Assembly: GCA_030737875.1 (NCBI GenBank)
Contig: CM060924.1
Span: forward strand, 152,142,197 to 152,206,196
Direction of reading: 5' to 3'
Length of the DNA: 64,000 bases
Source of the DNA: Allium sativum
Lineage: Eukaryota > Streptophyta > Magnoliopsida > Asparagales > Amaryllidaceae
The translations under genes were made by a program, and so were the position numbers. Below the pieces are notes generated by a model. That model ran no database searches. It had not been told where the DNA came from and saw nothing but the letters and a program-made list of their open reading frames with translations. Below are positions 60,072-64,000 of this stretch, piece after piece; position 1 is the stretch's first letter; the number at the start of each line of letters is the position of its first letter.

Positions 60072-61319
60072 TGTAACGGCCACGGATTTCGCCCGGCCCG
60101 AATTGACCGCAAAATCGACCAAGGCCGTTCAAAACCCGAGTACGTTAACTCTGGGCATACAACATATCAGAACAACATACAACAGACATTTATTACATTA
60201 TAATAGTGTAACATCAGAGTACAGAATATCAGAGTACATCGATAAAATTACAGCGGAAGATAATTTTACAATATTTTAATACATTGCAGCGGAAACAATA
60301 AAGTAGATACAGCGGAAGTCTTCTCTATGCTCTGGACACAGTTTTAAGCTTCGATCCAGAATCCTGCTCAAGAGATAAACCTGTAGAAAGCTACTCGACT
60401 GCCCGTATGGAAAAGAGGGCACTCGAGTTTGTAAAGTGAAACAAACTACGAGTCAGTCATGGGACTGGTGTGAGAATTCTTAACTAATTTAACTAATAGC
60501 AATAAGGCAAATCCAAAGACCACGCCGCTAACGCGGAACGGGTTTATTCCAATGGATTGTCATGCATAATTTAAGGTGACTGAACAAATAAATAAGTAAA
60601 TCGTAAAACAACACAATGCTTTTTAGAAAAATGAAACCATCATAAGACCCAAGTCCCATCACACAATGCAACGCAAACCGGAGGATAGGGTTTTACCTTA
60701 TAATGGTCAAAAGATGATAAATACGTAAAAACGATATTATTATTAGTGTGTATATGTTTTAATAAAACATTTCAATTATAATATCAATCATAGACGGCAT
60801 AGTACCCCATCCTACTATGTCGCCATACTAGTTATACAATCAAAACCGCAAGTGCGTATTGGAAATTGGGTTTCCATCATGAGTCAAGGCTAGGGAGAAG
60901 CTCCTTACCGATTCGTGACACTCTTGCTAATGTATCAGGATCCCCCGTAGTGAACCCTTGGAAAGCTGCAGGGGAGGTCCCCCAATACTGCAATAGGTTG
61001 GATTAGTTATGCCTGAACACATGTTTCCCGGTCCTATAGGACCTAACATCCGAGGCGCCTCATTCCATCATCCACATAAGTAAATATCAGCCAGTTTAAG
61101 CACTGACACAACTTCTAGCTAGAAAGAAACGTGTTGCTCTCCCTGCGTTCCCTTCTCCCATTTTAAACTCAACCGGGTTATGAGGCTCGCGAAGTCACGC
61201 TATAGTCTTCAACCACAAGGCCTGGCTTTTTAACAAAAGCCTTGATCATAATATCTTAACATGCCACATTGTCAATCCATACCACACCATTGATCATCCA
61301 TCAATATATAAACGGGGAA
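60072..61319 (-). repeat. 5' LTR of B(-), 3' portion, cut by A3
   Basis: Its plus-strand start TGTAACGGCCACGG and following 1.2 kb match 53212-54450. It stops at ACGGGGAA (61319), where the A3 LTR starts; the uninterrupted partner continues as ACGGGGTGTTAAGC. The remaining 5 kb must lie beyond the window. Confidence 0.85.
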
Positions 61320-61608
61320 TGTAGCACCCCGAATTTTAGTTAATACTAAAATTCGCTAATTATAGGATAAATAATCTCAGACGTGGGAATTGGGGGTAAC
61401 GGGCTGCGTTATTGCGTTCGTCTCGGAAAAATACGCGAAATAGAGTCCGAGTTTTCGAAAATCGGAGTCCGTATGGCCCGGTTATGGCCCAAGGAAGTTT
61501 GCAGAAAAATTAGAGCTAAAAACAGATTTAGGAATTTAAATTTAAATTTAAATTCAGATTTGGAATGGGCCAGGCGGGGTCAGGCGGGAAGCTTCCCGCC
61601 CAACCCAT

Positions 61609-61674
61609 GTCGACAGGGCTGTCGACAGGCCTGTCGACAGGGGTGTCGACATGCCTGTCGACTTGCCTGTCGAC
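61609..61674 (+). repeat. Six GTCGAC sites at exact 12-bp spacing
   Basis: GTCGAC starts at 61609, 61621, 61633, 61645, 61657 and 61669. The usual unit is CCTGTCGACAGG, itself a palindrome. It lies about 150-215 bases upstream of the TATA box, as in element A. Confidence 0.95.
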
Positions 61675-61825
61675 AGGGTGGCACCGTTCTGTGAACCTGG
61701 GTGCACCAGGTTGCACCAGGTTGGGTTTCAGGCTGGCTAGGAGGGCTGGTTCTAGAGATTTCCTAAATCTAAGGGTCCTAAATTAATCTAGGGTTAATCT
61801 AAAGGGCCTAAAACACTCTCTTAAT

Positions 61826-61834
61826 CTATAAATA
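61826..61834 (+). promoter_or_regulatory. TATA box of A3 LTR
   Basis: CTATAAATA followed by CACCC. Matches the position of the element A TATA relative to the GTCGAC array. Confidence 0.6.
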
Positions 61835-62154
61835 CACCCTAAACCTACCTTAATCCTTACCAAAATTAGAAATAATGGCCTCATGCCGCCAAATTAAATC
61901 CTAAGAGAAGCCTCCACTAATCAAAGAAGAAAGTGGCAAGCTAATTCCTCTCTAATCAATCTTTAATCATCATTATCTTCATAGTTAGCAACTAATTCTA
62001 CTTCATAAGGTTGCTAATCTTGAGTTTGGTGAGTTTCTATCACTTTAACATCAACTGTTAAAGTAAGTAGATTGGGTATAATGAGACCTATGGTCTTAAA
62101 TGCGGATTAGTGAGTTTGAATCATGTATAATGATATGTTACTCTATGTTGTTCT

Positions 62155-62340
62155 ATGTTTATGCATATTTGATAAGTTGGTTTATGCATGCTTAATAAGT
62201 TGATTTATGCATGTTTAACAAGTTGATATATGCATGTTTAATAAGTGGATTTATGCATATTTAATAAGTGGAATTATGCATGTTTAGCAAAGTGAGTTAT
62301 GCAAGTTGAAAGTGATATGCAAGTTAAGTATATGTTTAAA
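62155..62340 (+). repeat. About 30-bp tandem repeat in A3 LTR
   Basis: Six diverged units of TTTATGCATG(C/T)TTAATAAGT(T/G)GA. Each has a GCATGC-like or ATGCAT palindrome. Confidence 0.8.
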
Positions 62341-62735
62341 TGCAAGTTGAAAGTGATATGCAAGTTATGCATGCTTATGCAAGTGTATGGATGCTTATGC
62401 AAGTCATGTATATGTTTAAATGCAAGATTTATGTGATATGCAAGTTATGCATGCTTATGCGAGTATATGAATGCCTTTGCAAGATATGTATATGCTTAAA
62501 TGACATGATATGCAAGTTATGCAAGTATGTGAATGCTTATGCAAGTATGTGGATGCTTATGCAAGTATGTGAATGCTTATGCAAGTTATGTGTATGCTTA
62601 AATGCATGTTTAACATGTTATGCAAGTTATGAGAATGCCTATATGCAAGTTCAACATGTTATGCAAGATATGTGTATGATAATATGCAAGCTCATATGCA
62701 ACATGTTATGCAAATCATGTGTATGAAAATATGCA
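62341..62735 (+). repeat. ATGCAAG-rich degenerate array in A3 LTR
   Basis: Many copies of TATGCAAGT with variable spacers such as ATGCTT and GTGTATG. It encodes a 128-residue repeat-derived ORF that I reject as a gene. Confidence 0.8.
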
Positions 62736-63099
62736 AGTTTGGGTTATATGTAGTTGGGTTAATATATGCTCATATATGCAAGTTGACATCCTCTTAACCC
62801 ATGACAAAGTTGTATGTTAAACCCATGATATTTGTGATGATCTTCCCCTTAGTATGTCATGTAACGAGAACGATTTACGTGGGGAACGATGGGGTTGGTA
62901 AATATGTTAATAAATGAATGTTTGGGTATGATTAAGCATACCATAAAAATAAATTACCATAAGTGGGAATTTACCTATTGAGTTAGGTCTACCCCATGGG
63001 AATTTACCTATTGAGTTAGGTCTACCCATGTTATGGAAAACTTGATATTAATTAGGGATGATTAATATGGGGGTGATTAATTAGGCGTAATTAATCGAC

Positions 63100-63325
63100 T
63101 AAGACACGAGGTTGGACTCATTTGTAGTGTAAAACTGCCCGGACCCGACCGGCTTAACCAGTTGCTACAAATGTCAGCCCAATGTGAGAGGTCTTAGCCA
63201 TAAATTAAATACGTGATTAAGGTAAAGACACGAGGTTAGACTCTATTATGATGTAAGACTGCCCGGATTCTACCGGCTTAACCAGGCGGTCATAACAGCC
63301 AGTCTAATGTGGGAGGTCTTTACGG
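63100..63325 (+). repeat. Paired conserved module in A3 LTR
   Basis: Two copies of about 110 bases each: GACACGAGGTT(G/A)GACTC, then TGCCCGGA, CCGGCTTAACCAG, and (G)TGAGAGGTCTTA or GTGGGAGGTCTTT. Equivalent pairs occur at 6670-6890 (A), 26690-26910 and 32540-32760 (A2) and 40855-41070 (right arm). Confidence 0.8.
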
Positions 63326-63883
63326 GAGATCACGGTCTTAATTAATTAAGAAACACTTAACCATAATAGCATGTAGTGGGACATGAGGGGTTAAGTGGGT
63401 GCCTTGGGTGGCATGAGGAAATTTGGTGGTTGCCTTGGGTGGCATGTGGAATCTAGTGGGTTGCCTTGGGTGGCAATAGAAAATACGATTAGAATACTTA
63501 ACCAAGAGAAACATGTAATTAAACATGATTAAAGGGTTAAGTGGGATACACTAGATATTTGACAAGCTTAAGTGGGTAGCTTGTGGGGGCCCATTTCAAC
63601 CAATATCCCAAACGTATCTTTGTGGGCTCGACCCATGTCGAGTGACGGGACACACATATTGGGCTTGATTATAAGAGGCCAAAACGGGTTAGCGGTGGCA
63701 ACGCAAGTCCAACGGGTTTCATATGCGTGTGTGGGCCCGGGCTGGTTGATAAGCCGTTGTTGCATCGTGTAGATATAAAGCCGTGCACCGTTTGTATTGG
63801 GTAGCCACTTTAGGGGAGTGATACACCCCACTGTGGGACCAACACGGGTATCTACGGTAGGGAGCCGATCGCTTGGGGAGTAG

Positions 63884-64000
63884 TGGGTACACCTAATAAA
63901 AATAGGGGCAGACGGCACCTATGTAGGGGTACACGAAACTACTGGGTAAGAATACTGGGTACACCTAGTGGAGATAGGGGCAGACGGCACCTATGTAGTG
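63884..64000 (+). repeat. Duplicated segment at the window end
   Basis: GGGTACACCTA followed by ATAGGGGCAGACGGCACCTA and TGTAG occurs twice, about 70 bases apart. The second copy is cut by the window end. Confidence 0.8.

Larger units (their letters stand above)
61320..64000 (+). repeat. LTR of an A-family element (A3), window-truncated
   Basis: Starts TGTAGCACCCCG. The first 200 bases match the reverse complement of the A LTR start (for example GCGTTCGTCTCGG and CGCGAAATAGAGTCCGAG). It holds a six-fold GTCGAC array, a TATA box, tandem repeats, the paired conserved module and a late repeat. The window ends inside the LTR, so the internal region is unseen. ORFs of 103 and 73 residues across the GTCGAC array come from its 12-base period. 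Confidence 0.88.

Noticed and set aside
61383..61786. ORFs with CRQGCRQ or STGLSTG repeats
   Set aside because: The repeats come from the 12-base GTCGAC array, which is open in several frames on both strands.
62340..62726. 128-aa ORF rich in Met, Cys, Tyr and Ala
   Set aside because: It is the translation of the ATGCAAG tandem array. Composition is repetitive and the region is LTR.

Overview
This window is gene-free, repeat-dense DNA from a flowering plant with a large genome. I see no host gene, rRNA array, functional tRNA, CRISPR array or prokaryotic signal. Almost everything is LTR retrotransposon: long terminal repeats starting TGTAACA or TGTTAA, polypurine tracts next to them, primer-binding sites (mostly complementary to initiator tRNA-Met), one nearly intact gag-pol, and decayed pieces of others. 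Elements are nested in each other.

Layout. (1) 1-8817: element A, minus strand, a Ty3/gypsy chromovirus of the Tekay/Del type with 3.27 kb LTRs. Gag and pol share one reading frame and are separated by a single TGA. (2) 8818-10429: 3' part of an LTR of family B2, into which A inserted. (3) 10430-17967: element B(+). It has a 3' LTR of 6.41 kb and only 296 bp between PBS side and PPT side, with no coding capacity. (4) 17968-18587: 3' end of an A-like LTR. (5) 18588-23577: a B2 LTR on the minus strand. (6) 23578-36775: remnant of a Tat-like element, D2, on the plus strand. It carries an antisense gene that is split by element A2 (25169-34796, minus, A family), flanked by the 5-bp duplication AGATT. 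(7) 31762-41850: a 10 kb inverted repeat with arms of about 5.0 kb around a 67-bp spacer. Each arm holds part of the D2 LTR, the first exon of the antisense gene and an A2 LTR. (8) 41867-about 43590: internal region and LTR start of a B-like element, B3. (9) about 43590-53211: Tat-lineage element D, with an LTR (47494-49623) that has a PPT on its left and a PBS on its right, then decayed gag and RNase H. (10) 53212-61319: element B(-), again with a 6.42 kb LTR and a 436-bp internal region. (11) 61320-64000: start of another A-family LTR (A3), inserted in the B(-) 5' LTR.

How the parts relate. A, A2 and A3 are one family at different stages of decay. A supplies the complete protein set (protease, RT, RNase H, integrase, chromodomain). 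B elements encode nothing, so they would need proteins supplied in trans; their PBS and PPT resemble those of A-type chromoviruses. The two B elements agree in design (about 6.4 kb LTRs, 0.3-0.4 kb centre), so this is a real family architecture and not a one-off deletion. Relative order for the palindrome: D2 came first, A2 inserted into its antisense gene, then the inverted duplication copied both. The arms differ less (about 2-3% in a stretch I compared) than the two A2 LTRs (about 7%).

All identities and percentages were counted by eye on sampled stretches and are approximate. No database search was run.
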